Shown here in pieces: positions 10,578 to 20,397 of a stretch of DNA of 64,000 nucleotides. The position numbers and the translations under genes were made by a program. Within the stretch, counting starts at the first letter, position 1, and every line of letters starts with the position of its first letter. The stretch spans positions 30,611,001 to 30,675,000 of the forward strand of contig NC_071671.1 of the NCBI RefSeq assembly GCF_028554725.1, given 5' to 3'. Under the pieces are notes generated by a model. It was not told the DNA's origin. It ran no database searches and was given only the letters and a program-made list of their open reading frames with translations. Origin of the DNA: Zeugodacus cucurbitae (Eukaryota > Arthropoda > Insecta > Diptera > Tephritidae).

Positions 10578-11331
10578 AGGACACGACGATATGATTTTAT
10601 TTCGAGTGCTTTTTCCCGTACTTGGGCGCCGAACGGAGCGACTGACTTAAGTACCCCAGCTAGTAGTCGTCTTCTATTTTGCTTTGACCTACGAGTATTG
10701 AGCATTAGACCGGTCAAAGCTCTGCACACTTTTGTAGCTTTTTCGCATGTGTAAGCTTATTGTTCCTTAAAGGACATCCTTGCATCAAGAATACCCAAGT
10801 ATTTAATTGCGGGATGTGTAGTGATGCTTTTGTGCATTATCTCATTTGTGCTGAATGTAGCAAGTTCGCGGACTTTTCTGCCAGTAATAAGAACCGCTTC
10901 GGTCTTGTTCTCTGCTAGGGTCAATTCGTGAGTTTCTAGCCAGTCGCCTATTAATGCTATTGGCCTGTTGGTTATCATAACTATAACGTGTATGTGTTTT
11001 GCTATAACAACAACAGCAATGTCATCTGCAAAACTAATGATATGAACGTTTTTGGGTGCTTTGCGGCGCAGTACTCCGTCGTACATTATGTTCCAGAGTT
11101 GTCGCCCAAGTACAGATCCCCGAGGTACTCCACCAGTGACTTTGTATTTTTTAGAGCCTTCGTTTGTATTGTATCACAAAGTTCTTTCCTCGAAAAAGCT
11201 TACAATTATGTTGTACAGGTATTGAGGAACGGAGAAGCTTTTTAGTGCACTAAATATACTCTGCCAACACGCCGAATTAAAGCCATTTTTTACGTCGAGG
11301 ATTATAACTATACAGTACTGCATTATATTTG
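10578..11331 (-). pseudogene. R1-like LINE, reverse transcriptase half of ORF2
   Basis: The minus strand encodes CIVIILDVKNGFNSACWQS (first catalytic Asp), an in-frame stop after FFEERTL, VTGGVPRGSVLG, WNIMYDGVLRR, the box FADDIAVVV, then LAENKTEAVLITGRK and KYLGILDARMSFKEQ. After a frameshift it reads LTGLMLNTRRSKQNRRRLLAGVL up to the TTCGGG repeat. The palm is intact in parts but the frame is broken at least twice. The N-terminal fingers are missing: at 11331 the LINE gives way to the AT-rich tandem-repeat block. Confidence 0.8.
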
Positions 11332-11385
11332 TCTATATTCAATTAACAGGAAAGTCAAATTTAAACACAAATCTGAGAAGATGCA

Positions 11386-11388
11386 TAA
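11386..11388. repeat. Target site duplication TAA (left)
   Basis: The left flank ends ATGCATAA and the right flank starts TAATTAATG. The uninterrupted repeat unit near 14688-14697 reads ATGCATAATTAATG, so TAA is duplicated. Its partner is 14007-14009. Confidence 0.8.
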
Positions 11389-11590
11389 CACAGGTCCACA
11401 AAAAAAAAAAATCGATGAAAGGTTCCTTTGATTTTGGCCGCTGAAACCGAATCTGAAGTCCGTTTTGCTCCATCACGTCAGGATTTTTTCCTAACCTCAA
11501 AATACATGTCGGATTTTACTTGACAGAAAAAAATTTTAAAATATTGACGGATTTAGCTTAATTTTGGAATAAAGGGGTTTTGAGGGGTAA
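11389..11590 (+). repeat. Left terminal inverted repeat
   Basis: About 200 bp pairing with 13787-14006. An A-rich tract follows the first 12 bases. Conserved core pieces include ACGTCAGGATTT and CTAACCTCAAAATACATGTC. Confidence 0.85.
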
Positions 11591-11825
11591 CTGATTACGA
11601 AATTAAAGACAAATTTTCAAAATACAAAATGGCGGATCCAATATGGCTGTCGAATGTATAAAAATTTCTTTAATGTTCACAAAACTTAGTATATATCTAG
11701 AAGTTTTTAGGGCCGTTGCCCACAAATTATATCGTGTGCCTGCATCCAGGGCACCTCCACGTGGTGACGGCGGGCAACGAAGTTGTTCCGTGATCCGGCA
11801 GAGTCCCTGAATCACGCTCCTTAAG

Positions 11826-11879
11826 GTGAGTCTGCAATGGGTTTAGTTGTACGTGTACGCGACCCTAATCCCATTTTAG
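11826..11879 (+). other. Putative 54-bp intron in the transposon 5' leader
   Basis: AAG|GTGAGTCTGC forms a strong donor and CCCATTTTAG|AC an acceptor, with a CCTAATC branch-like motif about 13 bases upstream of the acceptor. A length near 55 bp is usual for fly introns. It would leave a short spliced leader before the ATG at 11898. This is inference; no transcript is available. Confidence 0.45.
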
Positions 11880-11897
11880 ACTCACTTTTACGCCGTC

Positions 11898-13727
11898 ATG
11901 GTAGGCACACGGCAAAAAAAAAGTACGATCCAGGGAGTCGGAACCCCAGTATCGGCGGCTGGACAGGGTAAGAAAGCGGGACCGCAGGCGTCGTCATCAA
12001 GCAACCGCAGCTCTACATTGGTGGGGGACTTGGCCTTTGATGAGTATAATGCTACAAGAAAAATGTTTTGCAAAATGAAAGACAATTTCTGTGCCGTTTG
12101 TGGAGAATACGTTATAAGTAAGATCCGAAAAAAATTTACAGATACACTAAAATCTAGCTATACGAAAGTTTTCGGCATAGAAACTAGTGGCATCGTCAAT
12201 GATTGGACTTCAAAAGAGATATACCTGAGATGTTCATTGCAACTGAAGAAACGCAAGAAACAAACGTTTGCTTCTCCAATGATCTGGCGCAGACCAACAA
12301 ATCATGAAAGGGATTGCTATTTTTGTTTAACGAGTGTTTTTGGGCACAACTCTAAAACAAAATCTGCCATCTCTTATCCTTCTGTCAATTCTGTGACTCT
12401 TCCCATCTTTCTTTCTTCTGAACAGAATGACGAAAGCAATATTTCTATTGGCGAAGATCTAGTTTCTGCTGACACTGAGGATATAGAGACGGATGAAGAT
12501 GCCTCAGAAGAATCAGATGCTGAGACTGATAAAAATTCTAAAGGTTTCACTCAGGCAGAGTTAAATGACCTGGTCCGAGACGCAGGGCTTTCGAAAGAAA
12601 TTTCTCAGCTAATAGCGTCAAGATTGAAAGAAAAAAATTGTCTAGCTCCAGGAACTCATATAAGTTACTATCGCAATCGAGACATTGAATTCAGGAAGTA
12701 TTTCACAAACATTGATGATTTAGTGTACTGCAGCGATATTAAAGGACTAATAAACGAATATGATATTCCATATGAAGCTAGCGACTGGCGCCTATTTATT
12801 GACTCTTCGACACGAAGTTTAAAAGCAGTCTTGCTGCACAATGGTAACAAGTGTGCTTCGTTACCAGTTGCTCATTCTGTAGTGTTAAATGAGGAATACT
12901 ACAACCTCCATTTCTTACTAGAAAAACTGCAATATAATAAACATCAGTGGCAATTGTGTGGTGATTTGAAGATAATAACAATTTTACTTGGTCAACAAAG
13001 TGGTTTTACAAAATACCCATGCTTTTTATGTGAGTGGGACAGTCGAGCGCGTGATAAGCATTATGTGCAAAAGGATTGGCCATTAAGGCAAAAATTAATT
13101 CCAGGCTCTAAAAATGTTATAAAGGAGAGTCTAATTCCAACACGTAAAGTCTTAGTACCACCACTCCATGTAAAACAGTGTATTGTAAAACAATTTATTA
13201 AAGCAATAAGAAATGCGCAAAGCAAAGCTTATATGTACCTCTTCGAAAAGTTTCCCAAATTGTCAGAAGCAAAAATAAAAGAAGGCGTTTTGAATGGTCC
13301 ACAGATAAGAGAGCTTTTGAAGGATACTGAATTTGAAAAAAGAATGACTACGGTGGAAAAAGAAGCCTGGCAAAGTTTCAGAGAAGTAACACAAAAATTT
13401 TTGGGAAATACAAAAGATCCTAATTACGCAAATATTGTCAAGAAAATGTTAAAGAATTATGAAAAATTGGGATGCCTAATGAATCTAAAACTGCACTTTC
13501 TTCATTCACACGTCGAATATTTTCCTGAAAATTTGGGTGACTTTAGTGAAGAGCAGGGCGAGAGATTCCACCAGGATTTACAAGAGATGGAAAAGAGATA
13601 TCAGGGGGTATGGAATGACCACATGTTAGCAGACTACTGTTGGTCACTAAAAAGAGAGACTTCAAATCCACATAAAAGAAAAGCACTACGAAGATCATTT
13701 GAAACTAAAAAAACTCGCTACTACTAA
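11898..13727 (+). CDS. Uncharacterised 609-aa putative DDE-type transposase
   Basis: Intact frame from ATG 11898 to TAA 13725-13727. Residues 1-60 are basic and Ser-rich. Residues 65-143 hold C65-x2-C68, C112 and C140-x2-C143, a likely zinc-binding module. Residues 176-212 are acidic. The core follows: WRLFIDSS (Asp302), WQLCGDLK (Asp356), YPCFLCEWDSRARDKHY (C375, C378, H388), VPPLHVKQ (H424), a helical stretch, then HFLHSHVEYFPENLG and EEQGERFH (Glu551, 552 and 555). The two Asp, the Cys/His insert and a late Glu after a helical region resemble RNase-H-fold transposases such as hAT or Kolobok types; this is inference. I recognise the core as a multicopy uncharacterised animal family. Its place between matched TIRs makes it the element's own transposase candidate. 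The N-terminal acidic and Ser-rich parts are probably disordered. Confidence 0.85.
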   Translation: MVGTRQKKSTIQGVGTPVSAAGQGKKAGPQASSSSNRSSTLVGDLAFDEYNATRKMFCKMKDNFCAVCGEYVISKIRKKFTDTLKSSYTKVFGIETSGIVNDWTSKEIYLRCSLQLKKRKKQTFASPMIWRRPTNHERDCYFCLTSVFGHNSKTKSAISYPSVNSVTLPIFLSSEQNDESNISIGEDLVSADTEDIETDEDASEESDAETDKNSKGFTQAELNDLVRDAGLSKEISQLIASRLKEKNCLAPGTHISYYRNRDIEFRKYFTNIDDLVYCSDIKGLINEYDIPYEASDWRLFIDSSTRSLKAVLLHNGNKCASLPVAHSVVLNEEYYNLHFLLEKLQYNKHQWQLCGDLKIITILLGQQSGFTKYPCFLCEWDSRARDKHYVQKDWPLRQKLIPGSKNVIKESLIPTRKVLVPPLHVKQCIVKQFIKAIRNAQSKAYMYLFEKFPKLSEAKIKEGVLNGPQIRELLKDTEFEKRMTTVEKEAWQSFREVTQKFLGNTKDPNYANIVKKMLKNYEKLGCLMNLKLHFLHSHVEYFPENLGDFSEEQGERFHQDLQEMEKRYQGVWNDHMLADYCWSLKRETSNPHKRKALRRSFETKKTRYY

Positions 13728-13786
13728 ATAAATAAATACAAACGAATCAGCCTTTTTGTTGACCAAACTTAAAAACTCACAGATAC

Positions 13787-14006
13787 TAAGCTTTCCCCTC
13801 AAACCCTCTTTATTCCAAAATTAACCTAAATCTGTTAATATTTTTAATTTTTTTTCTGTCAAGTAAAATTGGACATGTATTTTGAGGTTAGGAAATCCTG
13901 ACGTGATGGAGCAAAACGGACTTCAGATTCGGTTTCAGCGGCCCAAAATACATATAATACTTTGGTCAAAGGAACCTTTCATCGATTTTTTTTTTATGGA
14001 CTTGTG
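13787..14006 (-). repeat. Right terminal inverted repeat
   Basis: The reverse complement of the left arm with about 20 extra bases and scattered changes. It ends ...GGACTTGTG at 14006, followed by TAA at 14007-14009. Confidence 0.85.
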
Positions 14007-15100
14007 TAATTAATGTTTTTCGGTTAATTTATCATTTTGTGAATGTACAATTTAAAAGAAAGTGAACTTTACAGATAAATATTGATAGATTTAAAGGTAT
14101 CTATTTTAATAAATGTGATATGTGGTTCTATTTGCCGATATTCAATTTACATGAAGGTGAACTGTAGACACAAACCTGAGAAAAATGTTAAAGTATTGAT
14201 TTTAATAAATGTATAAATAATATGGTTCTATTTGTCGATATTCAATAACAAAGAAAGTCAAATTTAAACGCAAATCTGAGAAGATGCATAACTAATGTTT
14301 TTTGGTCATTGTGCGAATGTACAATTTAAAATAAAGTGAACTTTAAAGATAAATATTGAACGACGTAAAGGTATTGATTTTAATAAATGTGTTTTGTAAG
14401 GAAATTTAAATTTAAACACAAATCTGAGAAAATGCATAATTTGTGATATATAGTTCTATTTGTCGATATTCAATTTAAAAGAAGGTGAACTCTAAACACA
14501 AACTCGAGAAAATGCATAATTAATTTCAGTCAATTTGTCAATGTACAATTTAAAAGAAAGTGAGCTTTAAAGACAAATCCGAACAAATGTAAAGGTATTG
14601 ATTTAAAAAAAAATTATATATGCTTCTATTGGTCGATATTCAATTAGCAGGAAAGTGTAATTTAAACACAAATCTGAGAAAATGCATAATTAATGTTTTT
14701 CAGTTAATTTGTCATATTGTTAATGTACAATTTAAAAGAAAGTAAACTTTATAGATAAAACTTGATAGATGTAAAGGTATTGATTTTTATAATTTTGGTA
14801 TATGGTTCTATTTTTTAAATATATTGCTTTCTACTTTATTTTAATTTTTTCTAATTTGAATGAGATTATTTCTATTACACTTTAATTCACACCACTTCGC
14901 TCCAGGGTTGGCAGACAAATGAGTATGAATGAATGTTCTTTAGGTTTCTAATTCACAAAAAAGTGAACTTTGAACATAAATCTGATAAAATGCAAAATTA
15001 ATGTGTACAAATAAATGTTCTACATTGTTCTATTTGCCGATATTCAATTTATAAGAAAGTGAACTAAACATAAATCTGAAAATATTCTAACATTGTGATA

Positions 15101-15630
15101 TCTTAATATATAAAAATCAAGTGTCATATTGTTTGATTTCGATGGACTCCTAAACTACTGAACCGATTTTAATGAAATTTTTAACACTGTGTGCAGTTTG
15201 GTCCAACTTGAAAGATAGGATAGTTTATAACTCTCCTTATAGTCGCATTATTTATTTATTGCAAATTATTTGTTTATTATTAGCAAAGAGCTATCCACCA
15301 GTTGGTGGCGCTAAGTACGCTATGTAACAGTAGATGGCGCTATATTTCTTTTTAAATGTTCATGGATTTAGGCTGTCATAACAAAAGCTGCCACTTGCTA
15401 AAAACATTAAATGAAAATTCGTTGTTTGAAGTTTATATTATTTGTGGTAAAGTTATACGAATCTATGACTTCCAATATTCTAAATTTAAGAAAAAATCAC
15501 ATACAATCCGTGAAATAAATAAAGTTATGTTATGTTATGGTCAGACAAATAAGCAATGAACAGAGTTCAAAAAGCGTTTTAACTATTTCAAATAAAAATT
15601 GGGCGGGGCGAAGTTCGCCGGGTCAGCTAG
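15101..15630 (+). mobile_element. Short non-autonomous Helitron
   Basis: It starts TCTTAATATATAAAAATC and ends GGGTCAGCTAG, with a short hairpin GGCGA-AGT-TCGCC about 11 bases before the CTAG end. The insertion lies exactly between A15100 and T15631: the flanks join as GTGATATATGGTT, which matches neighbouring repeat units (GTGATATATAGTTCT near 14442). TC start, CTAG end, 3' hairpin and A/T target without duplication are Helitron hallmarks. It encodes nothing; the frame at 15356-15559 has no known motif. Confidence 0.9.
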
Positions 15631-15749
15631 TATGGTTATATTTGTCGATATTCAATTTACCATAAGGTGAACTATAAACACCTGAGAAAATGCATAATTA
15701 ATGTTTTTTTTAAGGAAACCCTCCTGCTTACTTTTCTTAATCGACTGTT

Positions 15750-16004
15750 TTAAGGATTTTCTTTTGTTCTTAAAGTTCTAAGAGTCGTATAATCTGAGGT
15801 ACCTCGTGAACTTTGGTATAAGCGCCATGCTTGCTGGCATTCTTTATGTATTTTCACAATAGTCTCGTTGTAGAAATACACCAGAGAGTGGTGATTACGT
15901 CTGAATTGCTTGGACATTGCAGCGCCTACATACAGCTCATAAAGCAGATTTGTTAGCCGACAACAAATTGTCGCAAAGAGAAGTGGGTCTACAGACTTCT
16001 TCAA
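15750..16004 (-). pseudogene. R1-like LINE ORF2, segment after the endonuclease
   Basis: The minus-strand translation (HKECQQAWRLYQSSR and flanking residues) lies directly downstream of the endonuclease frame in the place of the linker between endonuclease and RT. No catalytic motif is visible. The element breaks off near 15725 against the tandem-repeat block and resumes as RT at 11331. Confidence 0.55.
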
Positions 16005-16032
16005 AGAGGTCTGGGTCGAATGTTTTAGGTCG

Positions 16033-16635
16033 TCAGGTACTTCTTTTCAGGGTCGGTAAGCAGTGTCTTGCGTGTGTAATATTTATCTCGAATATAATGG
16101 CATAGTGATCGCTAAAGGTGTAATGATCACCAATTTCCCATTGAGATCTACGAACAAGACTTGAGACTAGGACTTTGTTAAATATGCATTGATTGCCTGC
16201 ATTTAAAAGCTCAAGATCCAGAGAGGCAAAGGCTTCTTGTAAGGTCTTTCCTCTGCTATTGGGTTTCTTGCATCCCCATTCGATAGCCAAGACAATAAAA
16301 TCGCCAGCTATTACTACTTTTGTTTTGCATCGAGCATCGGCCACTAGGTTGTCGATAAAGCGCTTATATTCTTCATTATTGATATATATATTAGTATTAT
16401 TAACAGTTGTGTGAACAAATCCATCGGAAGAGAAGGGTGATTCCAATTGTGGGAAGTTAGGGTTACATTTCCATATAACCACATTATTTCGTGTGTCGCT
16501 TATCAAGGTTACGTCTTGTACAATTTTATATAGTTCGCTTAATAGGACCACATCGATTTGCTTTTCGGCAACCGACTGTTTTAACAGGTCATGTTCCGCT
16601 TGACTGTGGTTTGCGTTAAGTTGTAAAAACTTCAT
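16033..16635 (-). pseudogene. R1-like LINE ORF2, endonuclease domain
   Basis: The frame starts at ATG 16635 with MKFLQLNANHSQAEHDLLKQ, the usual opening of R1-type endonucleases. Further motifs: DVVLLSELYK (the catalytic Glu), KVVIAGDFIVLAIEWGC (usually GDFN-x-W; the Asn is changed), and FSDHYAIIFEI (the SDH motif near the end). This domain would nick target DNA. The changed GDFN motif and broken downstream frames mean it is dead. ORF1 remnants lie immediately upstream on the same strand. Confidence 0.8.
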
Positions 16636-16636
16636 G

Positions 16637-17255
16637 TTACCTCAACGTTTTGTTCAGGAGAAGCTGTCTAGCTGCCTCAAAAGGGAGTTTAATGAGCGCT
16701 GTTTGGGGATCTCCGTAGGACTTCCTTAAGATCTGGATTGTCGAGATCGTCAACTCTGAATTTGTTCTTGCTCGGGTTTTTGGCGAATTGATACATGATC
16801 GTTTGTTTTGTTGTTGGGTCTGCTCCTCCGTCATTGGTTCATCAATGAGCGTATGGCGACCTCTTTTCGCCTGGACGATCGGGAAAATTGCCGACTCTCT
16901 GATTTCTGTTATTGCTTGTTTTTGTAATTGCGAAATCTTGTCTATGATGTTTCTCATATGCTGATTTATGTGCCTTGGTTTTTGGACATGCGTGAGCGAG
17001 GATAACTCGTATATGAGAGTGCCTATGGCGGAGAGCGTGCTCTCTTCTTCGCTTCCTTGGTCCGATCGGATCAAAATTGTTAGTTTCATTTGCTTTTCGT
17101 AGTTTGGTTACTATGTTAAAGGTTTTGCTAGGCAACATTTTTTTTATCATATACATCTGTGTATGATGAATGCTAATCTTTAAATTAGTTCGCATAAATT
17201 GCATAATTTCTTGCTTTACAATAATTTCAGGAATACTGTTCAATAAAACCCCCAA
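16637..17255 (-). pseudogene. R1-like LINE ORF1 remnant
   Basis: Two overlapping minus-strand frames (17255 to 16842 and 17089 to 16637) lie just upstream of the ORF2 start in the position of ORF1. Frames and stops alternate, indicating a frameshift near 17050-17089. A helical segment around NQHMRNIIDKISQLQKQAI is visible. I see no CCHC zinc knuckles, so the C-terminal end is altered or lost. The assignment rests mainly on position. Confidence 0.5.
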
Positions 17256-17593
17256 AATTCTTGCTATTTCCCAAAGAAGATGGCTTAGTTTAGAAGATGT
17301 AATTTTTGTTGAGAGTTGTTGAATAATGGGAAAGTGTGAGATTATATTTTATTTAAAATTATCTTGAAGTCAATGGAATTCGATCCGATATTTAGCAAAC
17401 ACTATCAACTCAAAAATGATATTTTTTGTTTTTAACGTTCTTCTTATTTTAAGTAATTTCATTGACAACAAATTTTTCAACAATATATTTATTAATTATA
17501 AAAATCTAAAAAAATCATATTCTTATATCAAAAATATTTTTTGGAACGAACTGTGAAGAATATGTTAAAAGTAAAACTAGCGATAATGAAATG
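17256..17593. other. AT-rich spacer
   Basis: It lies between the 5' side of the R1-like LINE and the 3' end of the next RTE-like copy. Nothing recognisable. Confidence 0.5.
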
Positions 17594-17620
17594 TCTGTAT
17601 GTGATTGGCGTTGCAACCGT

Positions 17621-18842
17621 TTAGCCGGTTATAGCCGTATCGACGATAGTGCGCCACCTAAGTGTAACCAGGTCGCTCTCCACCTGGTCCCTCCAACGGA
17701 GTGGAGGCCTTCCCCTTCCTCGGCTTCCTCCGGCGGGTACTGCATCGAACACTTTCAGGGCTGGAGTGTTTTCGTCCATTCGGACAACATGACCTAGCCA
17801 GCGTAACCGCTGTCTTTTTATTCGCTGAACTATGTCAATGTCGTCGTATAACCCGTACCGCCCATCGTTCCATCGTCTGCGGTATTCGCCGTTGCCAACG
17901 TTCTGAGGACAATAAATCTTGCGCAAAATTTTCCTCTCGAAAACTCCTAGTGTCGTCTCATCTGATGTTGACATCGTCCAAGCTTCTGCACCGTAAAGCA
18001 GGACGGGAATGAAAAGCGACTTGTAGAGTTTGATTTTGATTCGTCGAGAGAGGACTTTACTGTTCAATTGCCTACTCAGTCCAAAGTAGCACCTGTTGGC
18101 AAGAGTTATTCTGCGCTGGATTTCGAGGCTGACATTGTTCGTGTTGTTGATGCTGGTTCCCAGGTATACGAAATTATCTACAACCTCGAAGTTATGACTG
18201 TCAACAGTGACGTGGGAGCCAAGAAGCGAATGCCTCCTTATCCATGCGGGAAAAAAGCAGAACAAACGGCGCGGTTGTTGCTTCCGATGATATCAATATC
18301 TCTCTTATAATTTTTTCCAGCATCAGGTTAAAGAAGTCGCACGATAGTGAGCCACCTCGTTTGGTATCGAAAGGCTCGGAGAGGTCCTTCCCAATCATGA
18401 CGGAGCTTTTGGTGTTGCTCAACGTCAACTTACACAGCCGTATTAGTTTTGCGGGGATACCAAATTCAGACATCGCGGCGTAAAGGCAGCTCCTTTTCGT
18501 GCTGTCGAAAGCAGCTTTAAAATCGACAAAGAGATGGTGTGTGTCGATCCTCTTTTCACGGGTCTTCTCCAAGATTTGGCGCATGGTGAATATCTGGTCA
18601 GTTGTCGATTTTCCAGGTCTAAAGCCACACTGATAAGGTCCAATCAGTTCGTTGACGGTGGGCTTTAGTCTTTCACACAGTACGCTCGATAGAACCTTGT
18701 ATGCGATATTTAGGAGGCTGATCCCACGGTAATTGGCGCAGATTGTGGGATCTCCCTTTTTGTGGATTGGGCAGAGCACACTGAGATTCCAATCGTCAGG
18801 CATGCTTTCTTCCGACCATATTCTGCAAAGAAGCTGATGCAT
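17621..18842 (-). pseudogene. RTE-like pol, RT and C-terminal region, YADD region deleted
   Basis: The minus strand from 18842 encodes HQLLCRIWSEESMPDDWN, NYRGISLL, GFRPGKSTTDQIFTMRQI, VDFKAAFDS and KRGGSLSCDF. Then a deletion joins LEKIIR to a segment before FSRMDKEA, removing the YADD box present in copies A and E. After a second break the frame 18265-17621 carries LGSHVTVDSHNFEVVDN, KILRKIY, RLRWLGHVVRMDE and the Gly/Arg/Pro-rich tail. Loss of YADD makes the enzyme inactive. Confidence 0.85.
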
Positions 18843-18938
18843 GCACCTTATCAGTTCTTCGACGCCATATTTGAATAGCTCTGCCAGTTATCTATCGGTC
18901 CCCGCTGCATTGTTGTTCTTCAAGCGGGTAATTGCTAT

Positions 18939-20397
18939 TCAGATTTCTTCATGGTCGGGTAATGGAACATCTGTTCCATCGTCATCGATTGTGGGATCGG
19001 GTTCGCCATCTCCTGGTGTTGTACTCTCACTGCCATTCAGCAGGTCGGAGAAGTGTTCATCGGTTACCAGATTACCACCTTGGTCTCTACATGAGGATGC
19101 TCCGGTCTTGAAACCTTCGTTAAGTCGCTTTATTTTTCCATACAATTTTCTAGCATTACCTCTGTCTGCCAGCTTCTCAAGCTCGTCGTGCTCACGCATT
19201 TCGGCCTCTTTCTTTTTTTATCTGCAGATGCGTCTCGCTTCCCTCTTAAGCTCTCGGTATCTATCCCATCCCGCACGTGTTGTGGTCGATTGCAATGTTG
19301 CGAGGTAGGCAGTCTGTTTTCTCTCCGCTGCGAGACGGCAATCCTCATCGTACCAGCTTGTTTTTTGTCGTTGCCGAAAACCAATTGTTTCGGCTGCAGC
19401 GATACGCAGTGAGTTTAAGATGCCGTTACACAGTACCCTTCTACCGAAATGCTGATGAGCGCTCTCAGAGAGCAGGAGTGCAAGTCGAGTAGAGTATTTC
19501 GTGGCTGTCTGTTGCGATTGCAGCTTTTCGACGTCGAACCTTCCTTGTGTTTGTTGACGGGCGTTCTTTGCTGCACAGAGGCGGGTGCGTATCTTCGCTG
19601 CGACCAGATAATGGTCCGAGTCTATATTTGGTCCTCGGAGCGTATGCACGTCTAAAACACAGGAGACATGTCTTCCGTCTATCACAACGTGATCGAATTG
19701 TTCCGCGTGTTTCGATCAGGAGACAGCCAAGTAGCTTGATGTATTTTCTTATGCTGGAATCTGGTACTACAGACGACCATATTTCGGGCCCCAGCGAAGT
19801 CGATCAGCCTCAGGCCGTTTGGCGATGTTTCGTCATGGAGGCTGAATTTTCCGGCTGTTGTGCCAAAGAGACCTTTTTTACCCACCCTGGCGTTAAAATC
19901 GCCAAGCACGTCTTTTACATCGTGGCGGGGGCAGCGCTCATAGGTGCGTTCTAGGCGCTCATAGAAAGCATCTTTGGTCACATCGTCCTTCTCTTCCGTC
20001 GGGGCGTGGGCGCAAATCAGCGATATGTTGAAGAACCTCGCTTTGATGCGGATTGTGGCAAGACGTTCATCCACCGGGGTGAATGCCAGGACTCTGCGAC
20101 GGAGTCTCTCTCCCACACAAATCCAACACCAAATTTGCGCTCCTTTATATGGCCGCTGTAGTAGATGTCATAAGGACCCACCTTCTTCCGTCCTTGTCCC
20201 GTCCATCGCACTTCTTGGATGGCGGTGATGTCAGCCTTGAGTCGTATGAGGACATCAACCAGCTGGTCAGAGGTACCTTCCCAATTAAGGGTTCGGACAT
20301 TCCAAATGGATGCCCTTAAATCATTATCCTTAAAACGTTTGCAGGGGTCGTCATTTAAAGGGTGGTTTCTCATCCGAGGCTTTCGTCGATTTTTCAT
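18939..20397 (-). pseudogene. RTE-like pol, endonuclease and linker, frameshifted
   Basis: The frame opens at ATG 20397 (MKNRRKPRMRNHP). Endonuclease motifs follow in order: ASIWNVRTLNWEG, ITAIQEVRWTGQG (catalytic Glu), RIKARFFNISLICAHAP, DVLGDFNARVGKK (Asp and Asn), NGLRLIDFAGARN and DSDHYLVAAKI (terminal Asp-His). The pieces 20397-20017, 20116-19682, 19685-19218 and 19199-18939 are in different frames. In databases such endonucleases are often labelled craniofacial development protein 2-like. The linker piece matches bases 1-260 of copy A. Confidence 0.85.

Larger units (their letters stand above)
11389..14006 (+). mobile_element. Complete 2.6-kb TIR DNA transposon of unassigned superfamily
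   Basis: The ends are long inverted repeats: left from 11389 (CACAGGTCCACAAAA) to about 11590, right from about 13787 to 14006 (reverse complement CACAAGTCCATAAAA). The arms share a core from ATCGATGAAAGGTTCC through CCGCTGAAACCGAATCTG to TAAAGxGGTTTGAGGGG. The right arm has an extra segment of about 20 bp near 13950. Insertion was into a tandem-repeat unit with a 3-bp TAA duplication. It contains one gene. TAA duplications are known for PIF/Harbinger, but the protein does not look like that family's DDE protein to me. Confidence 0.85.
11332..15720. repeat. AT-rich tandem repeat block, about 100-bp related monomers
   Basis: Two alternating related units recur. One has TATTCAATT...AAATCTGAGAAAATGCATAA and the other GTACAATTTAAAAGAAAGTG...GGTATTGATTTTAATAAATG. 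GATATTCAAT starts near 14138, 14236, 14465, 14635, 15037 and 15646, and a unit also precedes 11389. Spacing is irregular (about 100, 170 and 230 bp) through deletions. The block replaces or splits the middle of the R1-like LINE and hosts the transposon at 11389-14006 and the Helitron at 15101-15630. Confidence 0.75.

Noticed and set aside
11898..13727. The 609-aa frame as an ordinary host gene
   Set aside because: It is centred between matched long TIRs with a target duplication in a tandem repeat, so it belongs to the transposon.
14010..15720. CRISPR-like or minisatellite regulatory array
   Set aside because: The units are about 100 bp, directly tandem and variable without spacers; it is an AT-rich satellite-like block.
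17701..18012. 103-codon plus-strand frame (also seen at 62975 and 40962 on the other strand)
   Set aside because: It recurs only because the RTE-like C-terminal region recurs; it is antisense to that coding frame.
19547..19954. 135-codon plus-strand frame
   Set aside because: It is antisense to the RTE-like endonuclease of copy C, whose motifs are clear on the minus strand.
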